NCBI GenBank assembly: GCA_963823105.1
Contig: CAWGKC010000017.1
Location: 248,001-312,000, forward strand
Length of the DNA: 64,000 bases
Source of the DNA: JAJYKC01 sp963823105
GTDB taxonomy: Bacteria; Acidobacteriota; Terriglobia; Bryobacterales; Bryobacteraceae
Direction: 5' to 3'
The stretch's first letter is position 1. Every line of letters starts with the position of its first letter. Both the position numbers and the translations under genes were made by a program. Below, piece after piece: positions 54,010 to 63,911 of the stretch. Below the pieces are notes generated by a model. That model saw nothing but the letters and a program-made list of their open reading frames with translations, did not search any database and was not told the DNA's origin.

Positions 54010-56587
54010 CAGAAGGCCACTCCCATGGATACCAGATACGAGCGCGGCTCGATGAAGTGAGTTCCGCTGAAGGTGGAAAGGAAATTGTAGAGCGCGACTT
54101 TGTTGGTGAGGTTTTCGACGGAGAAGCGCATGGTCATGCGCGGGCCGGACTCTTTGTGCAGAAGATTGTCGGTGCCGACGCCGATGTCGAAAAGGTTGCG
54201 CGCCTTGACGCGGTCGGGATTGTGGTCGTCGTTCTCGGTTCCCGTTTGCGGCAGAGTGAGGAGGGTGGATTTGCCGATGCCGGCTGCAACTGGTGATGGG
54301 CTTCGCGTAGGTGGCGAAGACGCCATTGCAGGAGAAGCCGATGTCCACCTGCTCGGACGGGAGTGAGGGTGGTGGCGAAAGCCACGTCGGGGACGCCGCT
54401 GACGACGAGACCGCTGTCGAAGCGCCAGGTGAAATCGATCCACTCGGCGTTCTTGGGGCGCTGGTAACGAAGCACGCCGGTCTGCTGGTAAGCCTGGTCG
54501 TGATCGATGCGGAAGACGCCGCCGGGATAGCCGCCGAGGGGGATCAGACCGCCGTCCTCGGGCGGGAAATAGCGGGCGCGGGTGTGGCCGAACGTGGTGT
54601 AGGCCTGGAAGCCGTGGATATCGACGGTCGAGACGCGGCCGGTAGCGCCGTCGAGTTTGGAGCTGCGCCAGGCGATAGGGAAGGTGATGGGTGTGTTGAA
54701 AAGGACGCCGAAATCGTACGCGTTATGCGTGAATTTCCAGAAATAGTCCACGTCGATAATTAGCCACGAGCCGATCCTCTGCTGCAGGCCGGTGTTGAAC
54801 TGATTGCGCGAGCCGGGTTGGATGGGCGCCGACTGCGAGCCAAAGACGTTCTGGGCGAGACCGCCTCCGCCGGTGCCGCTCGACAAGATGAGGTTCTCGT
54901 TGTAGGGCGTCTCGAACGTGCGGGCATAGGAGGCGCGCAAGACGGTGTGGGACGGCCCGATCAGATAGGAAAGCGCGAGACGGGGTTGAACGCCATTAGC
55001 CGACGAGAGACCGTTGTATTGATCTTCGCGCAAGCCGCCATTGACGGTCAGGTTGCCGAGTTTGACGCTGTCGGTGATGTAGAAGGCGTATTGGTTAATA
55101 TTGTGCTTGCCGTGGAAATCGAAAAGCGAGCCGCCTCGGGAAAGATCGTAGGGGACGATGCCGGGTTGGAGGTTGGGATTCGGGACGTAGGAGGGGTTGA
55201 TGCCGGAGCAAGCGGCGGGATTAGTCACGCCGGGCAGCAGTAAAGCGCCGCCGGCCGAGCTAAGGCAGACGGGGTTGTAGCCGGGATTGGTGACGCCGAA
55301 TTGAAAATCTTCCAGCAAGCGGGTTTGCTGGATCTCGGTGCCGAACTTGATTTGTTGGATGCCGGTTTGATAGGAGACGTCGGCCTTCATGCCGTAGTTG
55401 GTGAGGAAGCGGGTTTGGGAAGCGGTGACGGGCGTATCGGCGAAGGGGTTGCCGCTGGGATAGTAATTGACCTCGTCGCGGCGGGCGTAGGCGTTGACGC
55501 TAAGCAGCAGATGCGGGCTGAAGATGTGCTGGTAACTGGGAGCCACGTTCCAGGTGAGAACTCGCTGGCGCTGGTCCTGGCCGGCTTGGTCGAAGCTGTT
55601 GGGAACCTGAAACCAGTTTCGGGCGGTGAGCAGGTTGAGGTGGAAGGCATCGTCGGCATCGGGTTGCCAGTCGAAGCGGTCGAAGATCGTTTCGTTGTTG
55701 CCGCGGTCGTGATTGGGGAACAGCTCGGGGGTGTCGAGAAAGCGGCCCGATTCGATGCCGTCGAGGGCGATGAAGTTGCCATACTTGGCGTTGCCGAAAC
55801 CGAGGGAGGCGTCACCGCCCCAGGTTCCGAAGGAGCCCCATTGCGAATTAATACTGCCGAACGCTTTGGTAGCGCCGAGGCCGGAACGGGTGGTGGCGTT
55901 GACGATCAAGCTGGACTTGTCGCCGTATTGGGCGTCGGGCGAGCCGGTGATGATCTCCATGCTCTGGAGGGCGTTGGCGGGAATTTGGGTGGAAAAGGTC
56001 TTGCTCTCCTGATCGCTGATGGTCTGGTTATCGATGACGAGGGACGTTTGGCCGTGGTCGCCTTGCGGATGGTACATGCCGTTGGCGTCGGCGGCGACTC
56101 CGCCGGTGCTATAGGTGATGGCCTGGCTCAATTGGGCTCCGGGATCGAAGACTGGCAACTTCAGGAGGCTGGCGCTATCGATGTCCTCATGGGCGGAAGG
56201 ATCGGTTTCAACCGATGCGCCGGAGGCGGTGACTTCGACGGTGGTGGTTTCGGCGGCGACATCGAGGGTTATATCGACATCGATGGGAAGCGTGCCGTGA
56301 ACATCGACTTCTTTCTTGGCGGGAGCGAAGCCGGGCGCGCTTACCGAGAGACGGTACGTATTCGGAGGAAGATTGTTCAGCCGATAGACGCCGTCGTTGC
56401 CGGTGGCGCCGGCCTGGGAATACCCGGTGACGGCGTTCTTCACTTCGACCTTGGCGCCGGCAATCAGTGCGCCGGAAGGATCGGTGACGACGCCCGAGAG
56501 CGTCCCTCCGCTCATCGATTGTGGAGGCGGCGCGGCGCCCCAGACCGTCGTGAAAGCCGCGAAGATAAAAATATGGAACGATCGCAA
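54009..56587 (-). pseudogene. Oar-like TonB-dependent receptor, C-terminal frameshifts
   Basis: ATG 56587 opens a signal peptide (SFHIFIFAAFTTVWGAA), a carboxypeptidase-regulatory domain (LSGVVTDPSGALIAGAKVEVKN), and a plug (IDSASLLKLPVFDPGAQLSQAI, TSLVIDNQTISDQ, GSPDAQYGDKSSLIVNATTRSG). The barrel runs in one frame to about 54390 (SGVPDVAFATTLTP). It then continues in two other frames: VDIGFSCNGVFATYAKPI, and after a second shift GKSTLLTLPQTGTENDDHNPDRV, TMRFSVENLTNKVALYNFL and the terminal strand SYLVSMGVAF. Joined length is ~860 residues. It is flanked by the Cys/His-rich exported gene upstream and the permease downstream, and all three look like one operon. Confidence 0.8.
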
Positions 56588-56677
56588 GAAATTGTCTCCT
56601 GATTCAACGAATCGATTTCAATACGGATCGAGCGGGCCGAGGCCCGCGGTCCGTTACGCGAAGTTTGAGGGGACAAC

Positions 56678-56989
56678 TTAAACGGGCGGTGCGCGAGAGG
56701 GACTGGAGACGGCGAAAAGATCGGGGGCGGAATCGCAGCGCTGCTGGCCGACTTTCCAAACCGCGGCGACGGGTGGTCCGAGGGCGGGGCCGTTGGCGGG
56801 TTGAATGGCCGGAAGGTGTCCGGCGTGGCAGGTGGGGCAGCAGTGAAAATGGTCGGTGTCGTGGCTGTGGGGATGGATCTCCGCCGCAGCAGAGGTTTGA
56901 AGCACGACAACGGCGAAGAGCAGCAGGAGGAGCAGCGCGGTCTTGTGAAGACGCGCAACCCAAGCCGGTTGTCTGGAGACACCTATCAT
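56678..56989 (-). CDS. Small exported Cys/His-rich protein, DUF2946-like
   Basis: A 103-residue protein from ATG 56989. A hydrophobic signal (KTALLLLLLFAVVVLQTSAAAE) precedes a His/Cys-rich patch HPHSHDTDHFHCCPTCHAGHLPA, then a Pro/Ala region. The CCPTCHAGHLP element contains one CxxCH, but its setting looks like a metal-binding DUF2946-type protein rather than a cytochrome. Such small proteins are often found directly before TonB-dependent receptors. It lies ~90 bases upstream of the receptor gene on the same strand. Copper or another soft metal is a plausible ligand; this is inference from the residues. Confidence 0.6.
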   Translation of the reverse strand: MIGVSRQPAWVARLHKTALLLLLLFAVVVLQTSAAAEIHPHSHDTDHFHCCPTCHAGHLPAIQPANGPALGPPVAAVWKVGQQRCDSAPDLFAVSSPSRAPPV

Positions 56990-57469
56990 CGGATGCGTTA
57001 TGGACGCGGTTGCGCTTCGCGCGGTTTCGTTTGTTTTCGGGGCGGCGGGAGGTACAAATTGGGTTCGTTCTGAATTTTTTAGTTTCGGGTTTCTGAGATC
57101 GGCGCGACGAAGGCGGCGGACGCCATGGGCCCGCCCGTGGATTAGTTTGTTCCTTGTATACAATGAGTTGCAGTGTTTTTTTGGTGCGGCTGGCGGGGCA
57201 TGACGAGAGAGGAACAAGGCGCGGAAAATTGGCTTCCAATTGGGTTCGTTTTCGCGCGAGGAAGGGCCGGTGGGAAGGAGGCGGAGTTTGAGGCGCGCGA
57301 GGGTGGCTCATGCGAGGGGAGATTAGCACGAGGCGTGGTGAGGTGGTGCGGGGTTTGGCCGCGTAACACGTTGGAAAGATTGGAGATCGCGGCTGGGGGG
57401 CCGGTGGTGAACGCAGAAAGATGGCGGGCACGAAGGCCGATCTTGAACGGTTGGCGAAATCGTCGAAGG
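56990..57469. other. Intergenic region before the receptor operon
   Basis: About 480 bases. Open frames on both strands are low-complexity and lack ribosome sites. It should contain the promoter for the minus-strand operon starting at 56989. Nothing else was recognised. Confidence 0.35.
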
Positions 57470-57995
57470 GCGGTCTCCGGGCGCATTTCGCTTTCAGACA
57501 CGCTTTCAACACCCTATCGGATCGCGGCTCGGGCTGCGGTGGTGCCCCACCCACCGCGCCGCGCGCGCTACTCCACAGTTTCCGCGACATCGCCGCGGCC
57601 GAGAGCGCCGTGCGGAAGGCGATGGCCGCGGGAGGGCCTTTCCGATAATCCTCGCGCTTGGCTGATTCGGTTGGCCTCCCGTCGCATGACCGATCCATTG
57701 CACAGCGAATTGGCTTGCAGGCCACCATGGCGTAGCGGATCAGCCGGTCCAAGCATCCCTTCCTCCGGCGTTCCAATTCGGTTGGCCCATCGGCCAGCAG
57801 CGGGCCGAGCGGCTACGCGCCGTGCCGCACGCGCTCTACCTGATTTTCAACGAAGGCTATATCAGCAGCGCCGGCCCACGGTTGCAGCGCTGCGAGCGAT
57901 TGCACGAGGCGAAGCGGCTGGAGCGAGCCGTTCAGAACTTGCCGCCGCACGATGCGAGAGCGCAACGAGCGCCGCGGCAGGGCAGAATCGAGCGT
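57470..57995 (+). pseudogene. Decayed ECF-type sigma factor (DUF6596-like)
   Basis: Pieces of a sigma factor are spread over three frames: LLHSFRDIAAAESAVRKAMAAG, then EGLSDNPRAWLIRLASRRMTD (the 'P.NP.AWL...ARRR..D' helix of region 2), and HALYLIFNEGYISSAGP, the hallmark of the SigJ-like DUF6596 group, followed by LERAVQNLPPHDARA. The central region is shortened, and the C-terminal part is absent, running into the permease gene. No start codon with a ribosome site was found. It cannot be functional as written. Confidence 0.7.
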
Positions 57996-58008
57996 TCTGA
58001 GCGGTGGT

Positions 58009-60669
58009 TCACTCGTGACGCAGCGCGCGCAGGGGTTCGATGCCGGCGGCGCGGCGGGCGGGAATCGCGACGGCGACGGCGGTAATGCCCGCGAGAAAGA
58101 GCATGCCGGCCACGAGGCTTGGAACGTCGGTGGGTGAAACTCCGAAGAGCCATGTGCGAAGGAATCGCGTGAATCCGAGCGCTCCCGCGGCGCCCGCGCA
58201 CAGACCGGCGCAAACCGGAATCGCCTGTTCCCGGAAGACGAGCCGCAGCACGTCGCCGGGCGTTGCGCCCAGCGCCATCCGAATCCCGATCTCCGCGGTG
58301 CGCCGATTCACCGAGTACGCGGCGATTCCGTAAATTCCGATCGCGCAGATCAGGACAGCCAGACCGCCGAAGGAAATCGAAAGCGCGGTGAGCAGGCGCT
58401 CGTAAAGCATTCCCTCGTCGATCAATTCGGTGAACGTCTGAAACTTGGTATCGATGTCTTTCAACTGGCGATTCAAGACATCTCGCGCGGGCCGGATGAG
58501 CGAATGGGGATCGCCGGAGGTCCAGACTTCCAGATTCAGGCTCCAACCCATCGTAGAGGGTATTTGGCGCAGTGGCAGGTAGACCGTTGGCGGCGCCTCT
58601 TTCCGGAAATCCCGGTACTTGGCGTCTTCCACGACGCCTACGACGGTGAGCGGTTCCTTCTTGTCGATCTGAAGGATCCGCTTGCCGAGCGGACTTTCCT
58701 TGCCCCAGTAGCGCCGGGCGAGAGCCTCGTTCACCACCGCGACTTTGGGACCCGCGTCATCGTCCCGCTCGGTGAAATCGCGCCCCGACAGAAGGCGCGT
58801 TCCCATCGTCCGAAAGAAATCGGGCGTTACGAAGTTCTCGTAGCAGCTCGAGTCCGAATCGCGCCGGGCTATGTATCCCGGCGTGGTGAAATCATTTTGC
58901 CAACTGGAGCCGTTCATTGGAACGACAACCGACGCGCTGGCCGATCGCACGCCGGGGAGATTCCGCATGTCGGCCAGCACGGCTTCGGCATATCGGAGCA
59001 GGTCGCTGTACTTGGGAATGGCGCGGGTGGTGTCGGGACTGATCAGGAGCAGATGGTCGCGGCGGAAGCCGGCGTGGAAGGTTCGCAGATCGTGGAGGGT
59101 TCGAGCCAACAGGATGGCGGCGACCAGCAACGAAAAGGAAAGAGCGAGCTGCGCGCACAGGACTGGCCGGCCGAACGAGGATCGCCCCGTGATCGATTGC
59201 GATCCTTCCGCCAGCGCGCCATTCAAGCGGCAGCGCGTGGCCCGAAGCGCCGGCGAGAGGCCAAACAGCGCGAGGGTCAGCAGAGCCATCCCGGAGACAA
59301 ACGCGGCCACTCGCCAATCGGGAGATGTGTCGAGATACACGTTCTCTCTTCCCCTCGACAGGAACCAGAGCAGGCCGCGGACGCAGGCCAGATTCACTGC
59401 GATGCCGGCAACGAGACTGGCGGCGGCGAGTAAGGCGCTCTCGGTGAGCAACTGGCGCACCAGCCGGCCGCGCCCCGCGCCGATGGAGAGCCGGACCGCC
59501 AATTCCCGCTGGCGAGCGAGCGCTCGCGCCGTCAGCAGATTCGCGACATTCGAGCAGGCGATCAACAGGATCACGCCGGTCATTGCCAGGAGGACGTATA
59601 GCGGTTTCGTAAAGCGGCCGCGTAGATCGGAAAGACCGGATCCACCGGGCGCGAGGGCGATACGCTCCGCAAAGTATTCGCCCTTATACCGCTCCGGCAA
59701 GTTCTCCGGGAGGGCTGCGCGGAGAACGTTTTTCCAGGCCACGTTGAGCCGGGCCGCCGCCGTGCGCGCGTCCACACGCGGCTTCAAACGGCCCATGATG
59801 TTCAACCAATAGCAGTTTTTGCAATCGAGCATCGTGGTTTGAGGGATGAGGGCTTGCTCGCTCGCGAAGGGTAGCGTGATATCCGCATAGCCGCCGACGG
59901 ACACGCCGTAGAAAGACGGAGGAGTGACGCCAACGACGAGGAACGGAACGGAATCGATCAGGACCTTGCGGCCGATCGCGGACGGCTCGCCATGAAACGC
60001 GCTCTTCCAAAACCGATAGCCGAGGACGGCGACCGCCGCGGAACCCGATCCGCGAGCGTCGTCGGCGGCGTCCAAGAGCCGTCCCAGGAACGGAGCGATT
60101 TTGAGAATGCGAAAAGCGTCGCCGGAAAGGAGCTGAACCTGAACTTTGCGATCGAGGTTCGCGAATTGCAACCGGCTATCGCCGCCGCCGGCATAGCCAA
60201 ACAGATCGGCAGCGCCGCTGCTTTCCTTGCTCAGCATCGCCAACTGCGGGTAGCTAAAGATCGTGTCCATTTCCGCGCCCGAGCCGTGGCTGAGCACGAT
60301 CAGCCGCTGCGGCTCAGGCACGGGCAATGCCTTGAAGAGCAGCGAATTCAATAACGAAAACAGCGCGGTGGTTGCGCCCAGGCCGAGGGCCAACGATAGG
60401 ATCACCGCCAGGGTGATTCCGGGGCTTTTAGCCAGAATTCGCGAGCCGAAACGGAGATCCTGCACGCAGGAACCGATCCACGTCCATCCCCGCGCCGCGC
60501 GCATTTCCTCTTTCACCAACGTCATGTTGCCGAAAGCCCGTTGCGCCGCATAGCGGGCTTCTTCCGCCGATAAGCCGCTCGCCCGTTGTTCGGCGGCTTC
60601 CAACTCCAAATCCGATCGCAGTTCGCGGTCCAGTTCCCGCTCGCGTTCTTTTCGCCGCCACCAGCGCAT
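58009..60669 (-). CDS. ADOP-type ABC transporter permease with permease-prefix domain
   Basis: An intact 886-residue protein. Residues 1-~75 form the permease-prefix domain (ELDRELRSDLELEAAEQRASGLSAEEARYAAQRAFGN), found on ADOPs that follow PadR genes. Then come helix SPGITLAVILSLALGLGATTALF, a MacB domain, FtsX unit (GVILLIACSNVANLLTARALARQRELAVRLSIGA), a second MacB domain and FtsX unit (IYGIAAYSVNRRTAEIGIRMALGA), ending GIEPLRALRHE. Its ATG follows the padR stop by one base, so expression is coupled to the regulator. The ATPase partner, if any, is not in the window. Substrate unknown. Confidence 0.9.
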   Translation of the reverse strand: MRWWRRKERERELDRELRSDLELEAAEQRASGLSAEEARYAAQRAFGNMTLVKEEMRAARGWTWIGSCVQDLRFGSRILAKSPGITLAVILSLALGLGATTALFSLLNSLLFKALPVPEPQRLIVLSHGSGAEMDTIFSYPQLAMLSKESSGAADLFGYAGGGDSRLQFANLDRKVQVQLLSGDAFRILKIAPFLGRLLDAADDARGSGSAAVAVLGYRFWKSAFHGEPSAIGRKVLIDSVPFLVVGVTPPSFYGVSVGGYADITLPFASEQALIPQTTMLDCKNCYWLNIMGRLKPRVDARTAAARLNVAWKNVLRAALPENLPERYKGEYFAERIALAPGGSGLSDLRGRFTKPLYVLLAMTGVILLIACSNVANLLTARALARQRELAVRLSIGAGRGRLVRQLLTESALLAAASLVAGIAVNLACVRGLLWFLSRGRENVYLDTSPDWRVAAFVSGMALLTLALFGLSPALRATRCRLNGALAEGSQSITGRSSFGRPVLCAQLALSFSLLVAAILLARTLHDLRTFHAGFRRDHLLLISPDTTRAIPKYSDLLRYAEAVLADMRNLPGVRSASASVVVPMNGSSWQNDFTTPGYIARRDSDSSCYENFVTPDFFRTMGTRLLSGRDFTERDDDAGPKVAVVNEALARRYWGKESPLGKRILQIDKKEPLTVVGVVEDAKYRDFRKEAPPTVYLPLRQIPSTMGWSLNLEVWTSGDPHSLIRPARDVLNRQLKDIDTKFQTFTELIDEGMLYERLLTALSISFGGLAVLICAIGIYGIAAYSVNRRTAEIGIRMALGATPGDVLRLVFREQAIPVCAGLCAGAAGALGFTRFLRTWLFGVSPTDVPSLVAGMLFLAGITAVAVAIPARRAAGIEPLRALRHE

Positions 60670-60670
60670 G

Positions 60671-61027
60671 TCAACCCTCCGCAGCCGGCCACATGACGCG
60701 GGAGATAGCCCCGGCCATTTGCTTCCATTTCGACTCTTCGGCGGCGAGTTGTTTCCTGCCCGCCGGGGTGAGCCGGTAGTATTTGAATTCCCGCTTTTGA
60801 TCCTTTGCGGCCGGCTCCCATTTGGCTACAAGCCAGCCCTTGCGCTCCAGGCGGTGCAGGGCCGGGTAAAGCGAACCATGTTCGATTTGGAGAAGGTCGT
60901 CCGTGGTGCGTTGAATGTGTTTTGCGATTTGGTGCCCGTGGGCGGGACCGAAGAGGAGGGTGCGCAGGATCAGCATGTCCAGCGTGCCTTGCAATAGCTC
61001 GATGCGGCCGGAAGATTGTTTTGCCAT
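60671..61027 (-). CDS. PadR-family transcriptional regulator
   Basis: A 118-residue winged-helix regulator. LLQGTLDMLILRTLLFGPAHGHQIAKHI gives the helix-turn-helix, DDLLQIEHGSLYPALHRLERKGWL the recognition helix and wing, and FKYYRLTPAGRKQLAAEESKWKQM the dimerisation helix. This is the short PadR-s1 type. It directly precedes and is coupled to the permease at 60669, the usual acidobacterial pairing. It probably represses its own operon; an inverted repeat just upstream (61043-61072) is a candidate site. The effector is unknown. Confidence 0.93.
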   Translation of the reverse strand: MAKQSSGRIELLQGTLDMLILRTLLFGPAHGHQIAKHIQRTTDDLLQIEHGSLYPALHRLERKGWLVAKWEPAAKDQKREFKYYRLTPAGRKQLAAEESKWKQMAGAISRVMWPAAEG

Positions 61028-61042
61028 GTCGCCAGAAGATAT

Positions 61043-61072
61043 TCTACCCTGAAACGAGCGGTTCTGGGTAGA
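61043..61072. promoter_or_regulatory. Candidate PadR operator: inverted repeat
   Basis: TCTACCC (61043-61049) and GGGTAGA (61066-61072) are an exact 7-base inverted repeat separated by 16 bases, centred ~30 bases upstream of the padR start codon. On the coding strand the proximal arm overlaps GGGTAGAAT, a possible -10. PadR proteins bind such dyads, but the described ATGTAC-type consensus is not present, so binding is a guess. Confidence 0.4.
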
Positions 61073-61115
61073 CGATCTTCTCTGTTATTTTCGGCGAGCC
61101 GCCGCGCGTTTATCT

Positions 61116-63609
61116 CTACTCGCTCCGCAATGCCGAGGCCGGATCGATCCGGGCGGCGCGATAGGCTGCGGGGGCGGTTGCGATCGCGGAGAGGATTCCG
61201 ACAAGCGACACGATGGCAGTCACCACGGCCGGGTTCCACGGAGCGATGTCATAAAGAACTCCGCGCAAGTACACCGACGCCGCGGCATACCCGCACAGTC
61301 CCATAGCCACGCCGCCGGCGGTTAACAGGAACGCTTGGCGCGAAAACAGGGCCGCGATCCGCAATGGCTCCGCGCCTAAGGCCGCCCGCACCCCGATTTC
61401 GCGGATGCGGGATCGGACGGCGTAGTCGAGCGATCCGTACAAACCGATGCTCGCGAGCAACGCCGCGACGGCTCCGAAGATCGCGGACAGCGCCGCGAGC
61501 AAACGCTCCTGCCAGAGCGACGCTTCGACCTCTTGGCGCAACGTCCGGGCTTCGATGAGCGGCATTTGCGGATCGAGAGAATGGAGCAATTCGCGGATGG
61601 GCGCGATCACTGCCGCGGGGCTTTGCCTGGTGCGCACATGCAGAATGAAATCGGAATCGAATCCGTCGACCGCGGGGCTGTAGACCGTGGGTGGGATCGG
61701 CTCGCGAAGAGAGCGGTACCTGGCGTCGCCGGCGACTCCGACGATCTCGTTATCGGCCGCCGCGACGCCGCCAGGGCCGGCGGAGCCGAAGCGTTCTCCG
61801 ATCGGATTCCGGCCGGGAAAAAAATGTCTCGCGAACGCCCGGTTCACGATCACCGGATGCGATTTCGCGTTCGTCCGGTCGAACCAAGTGAAGGCGCGGC
61901 CGGCGAGCAGGGGCATGCCCATCGTCTGGAAGTAGCCCGGCGTGACTTGGTTCAGGCTGCTGTTGAGGAAGTCGTTGGGAGCGATGCGAGTTCCAGCGGC
62001 TCCGAAGGTCGCCTTTATGCCGGTGCCGCGCATCAGCCCGAGCGAAGCCGCGCTGGCGGAGCTTACTCCGGGGACCCCGGCAGCCGCCTGCAATAGCGCC
62101 TTGCTGAAGGCGCGGCTTCGATCCGGCGTGTAGCCGCGCATGGACGGGTCGATGGTAAACGTCACGACGCGATCGGCGTCGAAGCCGGGATTCATGGAAC
62201 GCATCCGCGAGAGAGTTTCGATCAGCAGAGCCGCTCCCATGAGAAGCAGCGTGCAAATACCCACTTGCGCGATGACGATCCAATTGCCCGCGCGAAGGCG
62301 CCGCGTGGTGCTGCGGCCGCTTGGGAATGCGGCGGCGCCGGTGCGTACACAACGCAAGGCCGGAGAGAGCGCGAACAGCACCGCCGTGAGAACGGTAGCG
62401 CCCAGGGCGAATGCAAGCACGCGAAGATCGATGGAGATGTGTACGGCTAGCGGTTGCAGAACCGCCGCGCGATCTCGAATCGGAGGCAGGTTGCGAGTCA
62501 GCAAGGGCAGGCACGAGGCGGTGAGCGGGATGGCGGCGAGGCCTCCGGCGAGCGAGAGTAGAAGGCCTTCCGTCAGCAGTTGTCTCACGATCCGGCCGGT
62601 GCTCGCGCCAAGGGCCAGGCGGACGCCGATCTCTTGCGCGCGGGCGGCGGAACGCGCCAGCAGCAGGCCGGCCACGTTGGCGCAGGCCATTAACAGAAGT
62701 AGCGCGACGCCGGCCATCAACAGCTCAAGGCCTCGGGAGAATTGCGTACGGAGAGTGGAGACGCCATTGACGATGGATTCCAGACGAAGACGAGACTGGA
62801 GCGCGCCGGCGGGCGCCGGAGTTTTCGTCCCATAGAACTTGTCGACCGCGGCGGTGAGAGTTGCGTGCAGCGAAGGATCGACATCCGCGTTGGCGCGTTC
62901 GAAAGAAACGCCGCTGCGTAATCGCCCAAAGACCTGCGCGAAAAGGGGCCGCGCGCCGGGGGCGATGTCTCCGGCCGGGGAGATCAGAAGACGGTCTACC
63001 GAAGCGGGCACGCGCAGATCGGGGCTGGTGTCGGCCGCCAAGCCGTTGAAAGCCTCCGGCGTCACGCCGGCGATGGTGAAAGGATGCCCGCCCAGGACGA
63101 TCTTCCGGCCGACGACGGCGGCGCCGCGGGCGAATTTTCTTTGCCAGAAATCGTAGCCGAGGACGACGTTTTGGGCGCGCGCGCGTTCGTCTTCGGCGGT
63201 GAGGACGCGCCCGAGGTACGGACGGCACGCCGAGGGAAGAAAAGAAATTCGGCGAGACCAAATGGACGCGCACGCGCTCGGTGGAACGCCCATCGCCGCT
63301 ATAGGCGACGTCGGCTTCGCCTTGACAAACGACCTCGGAGAAGTCCGCGTCTCTCGACGCCGCGGCATCGCAGAAATCGTAAGGCAGGTCCCAGGTGACG
63401 AAGTTCTTCGGATGAACCTCGACCATGCGAACCAGGGTCTCGGGATGCGAGACCGGCAGGGGCCGGAGCAATACCGCGTTGACCACGCTGAAAATCAGAA
63501 TGTTGGCGCCAACGCCGATGGCGATCAACAACGCCGCGGTTGCCGTGAAGACGGGGTTCTTCGCCAGCAGGCGAACGCCGAAGCGAAGATCGCGAAAAAG
63601 ATCGAACAT
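61116..63609 (-). pseudogene. ADOP-type ABC transporter permease (MacB/FtsX family), frameshifted
   Basis: ATG 63609 starts MFDLFRDLRFGVRLLAKNP with helix VFTATAALLIAIGVGANILIF, then the beginning of the MacB domain up to VHLVSPNFFSSLGV. One extra base near 63226 shifts the frame. The rest continues from RPYLGRVLTAEDERARAQNVVLGYDFW to 61116, with the FtsX unit ALLLLMACANVAGLLLARSAARAQEIGVRLALGA, a second MacB domain and the C-terminal unit LYGSLDYAVRSRIREIGVRAALGA, ending RIDPASALRSE. Joined length is ~830 residues. It has no prefix domain. It ends 88 bases before padR, so it may or may not share a transcript with the pair downstream. Confidence 0.82.
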
Positions 63610-63713
63610 CTTTCTAGGCTATAACCGTCGAGGCGCCGCCGTGCGGCCTTTGCCGTTTACTCTTTCCACCGGGCGGCTCTCCAGCGGGAGCTTCGAAGAG
63701 CCGCTTTGTGAGG

Positions 63714-63911
63714 CTACATGGCGACGCCTGCGTCGCGGGCGATCCGAAAGGCGAGTCCCGGCTTCAATTTCTTGCTGCCGTGAACTGGAATTGAAATTAC
63801 CTTGCGCTCGCCCTGCTTGGAGTAAATATGGTGGCTTCCGTTGATGCGCCGGAGCGTCCACCCGTTTGCTTCAATCAACCGGCACATCTCAGGACCGGTG
63901 ATCGATTTCAA
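63714..63911 (-). CDS. hicA: HicA-family mRNA interferase toxin
   Basis: A 65-residue protein from TTG 63911 overlapping the hicB stop (TTGA). The double-stranded-RNA-binding-like fold is evident: CRLIEANGWTLRRINGSHHIYSK contains the catalytic His in GSHH. It is followed by RKVISIPVHGSKKLKPGLAFRIARDAGV. HicA cleaves mRNA and is blocked by HicB. Length and motifs are normal for the family. Here the antitoxin gene precedes the toxin, an order found in a subset of loci. Confidence 0.92.
   Translation of the reverse strand: MKSITGPEMCRLIEANGWTLRRINGSHHIYSKQGERKVISIPVHGSKKLKPGLAFRIARDAGVAM

Noticed and set aside
54010..54348. 113-residue N-terminal extension of the permease at 51559-54009
   Set aside because: The segment encodes out-of-frame and in-frame parts of the preceding receptor's C-terminus; family members start at MRTLWQDTRYALRG.
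56678..56989. CPTCH in the small Cys/His-rich protein as a heme c site
   Set aside because: A single CxxCH in a His-rich, very short protein with an extra preceding Cys fits metal binding better than a cytochrome; no other cytochrome features are present.
57173..58000. 275-codon plus-strand open frame upstream of the PadR/ADOP region
   Set aside because: Only short pieces resemble a sigma factor and they change frame; the first half is low-complexity, so it is a remnant and not one gene.
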